From: Deinococcus taeanensis
GTDB taxonomy: Bacteria; Deinococcota; Deinococci; Deinococcales; Deinococcaceae
Direction of reading: 5' to 3'
DNA length: 64,000 nt
NCBI RefSeq assembly: GCF_020229735.1
Contig: NZ_CP083455.1
Span: 206,001 to 270,000 of the forward strand
Each line of letters opens with the position of its first letter. The first letter of the stretch is position 1. A program made the position numbers and the translations under genes. Positions 62,809-64,000 of this stretch are shown in pieces. The notes beneath the pieces are model-generated. The model was not told the DNA's origin. It did no database searches and saw only the letters and a list, made by a program, of their open reading frames with translations.

Positions 62809-63351
62809 TCAGAAGGGCGTTTCGTCTTCAGCAGGGCGGGCCGGAGCGGGCCGGGCGGCCGGGGCGGGCCGGGGTGCGGCGGGCCGGGCAGCGGCTGGGG
62901 CGCTGGGCTGGGTGCGGCCGCCCGGGGTGGCGTAGCGTTCCTGACGTTTGCCGCCCCGGAAGATGGCGAGGGTCACGTACTCGAATTCCCCGTCTGATTT
63001 CTCGCGGATGTGGTCGGGGTCGGTGCTTTTTGCCCCGCGCGAGTACTTGACGGCGGCGGGGAGTTTCATTTTGCGGCTGTCCACGGCTTCCAGTTCGCGG
63101 CGGCGGTACGCGTAGCCTTTGTGGATCACGAGTTCCTCGCCGTCGGGACTGGTCCATTTGCGGGCGCCGATGAGGTGCCAGTCGAAGTCCAGTTCGTTGT
63201 CGAGCGGGAATTGGTAGCCGCCGGTGGGGATTTCGCCGCTGGTCCAGCCGAGTCGGCCGTACTGGCGTTGAATGTCGAGAAGTTTGTCGGCGCTGTCGAC
63301 GTCCACGGTGACTCTGGCGCCTAGGTCGGTGGTGAATTCAATGTGCAGCAT
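62809..63351 (-). CDS. ddrB: DdrB, single-stranded DNA-binding protein induced by DNA damage
   Basis: A 180-residue DdrB: TTDLGARVTVDVDSADKLLD, IQRQYGRLGWTSGEIPTGGY, LIGARKWTSPDGEELVIHKG, YAYRRRELEAVDSRKMKLPA and FEYVTLAIFRGGKRQERYAT make up the pentameric ssDNA-binding core. A disordered Pro/Ala/Arg tail ends in EDETPF, an SSB-like acidic tip. DdrB anneals single strands during recovery from irradiation. A GGAGG site precedes ATG 63351, and an RDRM operator lies 10 bp upstream, so it belongs to the DdrO/PprI (IrrE) damage regulon. It is limited to Deinococcus relatives. Confidence 0.97.
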   Translation of the reverse strand: MLHIEFTTDLGARVTVDVDSADKLLDIQRQYGRLGWTSGEIPTGGYQFPLDNELDFDWHLIGARKWTSPDGEELVIHKGYAYRRRELEAVDSRKMKLPAAVKYSRGAKSTDPDHIREKSDGEFEYVTLAIFRGGKRQERYATPGGRTQPSAPAAARPAAPRPAPAARPAPARPAEDETPF

Positions 63352-63360
63352 GCAGCCTCC

Positions 63361-63377
63361 TTACGTAAATAACATAA
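63361..63377 (-). promoter_or_regulatory. RDRM operator (DdrO binding site) for ddrB
   Basis: On the minus strand TTATGTTATTTACGTAA matches the 17-bp palindromic RDRM TTATGnnnTnnnCATAA with one change (CGTAA for CATAA). It lies 10 bp upstream of the ddrB start, where a bound DdrO repressor would block transcription until PprI cleaves it. Confidence 0.9.
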
Positions 63378-63416
63378 CATGAATTGAGGCTTCTGACCAG
63401 TGGGAAGCGCACCCTG

Positions 63417-64000
63417 TCAACGGACCAGCACATAGAAGGCCCTTTCCCCCTCCCGCGCCAGATCCACAACGGTGTACCCCAGCGCCAGCGCTCCACTGAG
63501 GGCTTCCCGCAACGCCAGCCGCCACGCACGCCGCACCGGTCCGGGCAATGTCTCCGCCCGGACCGGCACTTCAATGAGCAGTTCTGGCGCGTCCGACAGA
63601 AGCACCGCGCCTGGTCCGTCACCCAGCGCCTCCAGCACCCGCACGCCTCGCGGCGCCGGCGCCGGCCGCTCCGCCCGCGGCGCCCTCAGGTCCCACTCCA
63701 CCATCAGCCGGTCCGCCGGAAACGCCGAAACGCGGTCCTCCTCCAGCGCGTACCAGTCCGGCAGGTACGTCCGCGTCACCGCCCCCAGCTTCCCAAGATT
63801 CAGCCGTGCGTTGCGCGCCACCAGAGGATCGAAGGTCCACGTCATGCGCGTCAGCCCCTGCGCCAGCGCCCGTTCCCGCTGGGCGTGCTTCAGCGCCACC
63901 GCCAGGCCGCTGCCACGGCACGCCGGGTCCACGGCCAGCAGGTGCGAATGATGCCACCATTCCCCGTCCTGCAGGGCCGGGAACCCGAACGCCAGCCCCA
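63417..64000 (-). CDS. GNAT-superfamily protein (N-terminus beyond the window)
   Basis: At least 194 residues; the gene is cut by the right edge. The visible part opens GLAFGFPALQDGEWWHHSHL and LLAVDPACRGSGLAVALKHA, an acetyl-CoA-binding loop of RxSGxA form, then QRERALAQGLTRMTWTFDPL and NARLNLGKLGAVTRTYLPDW. A C-terminal region of about 110 residues is beta-rich and not typical of plain GNATs (RVSAFPADRLMVEWDLRAPR). The family is seen beside menaquinone or chorismate genes elsewhere, but nothing here sets a substrate. Its stop lies 40 bp from the RDRM of ddrB. Confidence 0.8.
   Translation of the reverse strand, partial: GLAFGFPALQDGEWWHHSHLLAVDPACRGSGLAVALKHAQRERALAQGLTRMTWTFDPLVARNARLNLGKLGAVTRTYLPDWYALEEDRVSAFPADRLMVEWDLRAPRAERPAPAPRGVRVLEALGDGPGAVLLSDAPELLIEVPVRAETLPGPVRRAWRLALREALSGALALGYTVVDLAREGERAFYVLVR

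Overview
The window is a gene-dense, high-GC bacterial chromosome segment that I assign with high confidence to the genus Deinococcus. The strongest markers are at the right end: a DdrB single-strand DNA-binding protein with a radiation/desiccation response motif (RDRM) just upstream, next to a MazG-like all-alpha NTP pyrophosphatase that closely resembles D. radiodurans DR2231 as I remember it. About twenty genes also have a TANNNT -10 box ending 5 to 8 nt before the start codon. That is the signature of leaderless mRNAs, known to be common in Deinococcus. I see no tRNA, rRNA, CRISPR array, insertion sequence or prophage.

Layout. 1-9.7 kb: start of a ComM/YifB-type ATPase (cut by the window edge), tatA, a Ser/Thr kinase fused to a PQQ-type beta-propeller, a TPR-GGDEF cyclase, an ABC-2 exporter, a MoxR/VWA pair and two unknown genes. 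9.8-13.7 kb: a CoxG-like and a MocA-like gene, a broken M24 peptidase and two metallophosphoesterases. 14-20.4 kb: gltB-gltD (glutamate synthase). 20.4-28.5 kb: an NTF2-like gene with a frame-shifted middle, an HD-GYP protein, glyA, a membrane GGDEF-EAL protein, a K+/H+ antiporter and a lamin-tail lipoprotein. 28.6-32.8 kb: pheS and pheT behind an attenuator-like leader, with a Nudix gene between them. 33-40.4 kb: a tandem-Nudix protein diverging from an LpxB-related gene, a creatininase-family hydrolase, a lipoprotein, a metY-like gene, a TM2 protein and a methyltransferase.

40.4-46.8 kb is the most accessory-looking part: a NadR-type kinase with a ruined P-loop, an unknown helical protein translationally coupled to a nicotinamide phosphoribosyltransferase, a large G8-domain lipoprotein and a decayed leucine-rich-repeat gene. 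46.8-52.3 kb: a dienoyl-CoA reductase and a dienoyl-CoA isomerase-like crotonase (unsaturated fatty-acid oxidation), a histidine kinase/response regulator pair, a glycine-zipper protein and pdxY. 52.3-64 kb: Ppx/GppA, a double-GNAT protein, DUF99, a DUF4384/PEGA exported protein, an M3 oligoendopeptidase, a RicT/YaaT-like protein, arginase, a GNAT, a metallophosphoesterase, the MazG-like gene, ddrB and a GNAT gene cut by the window end.

Themes. Three c-di-GMP turnover proteins lie within 23 kb. Nitrogen and one-carbon metabolism are represented by gltBD, glyA, rocF and metY. The clearest unexplained structures are the pheS leader, the NAD-salvage locus at 40.4-43.4 kb, the back-to-back -10 boxes at 34066-34080, and four damaged genes (11.1, 20.6, 40.8 and 46.4 kb).
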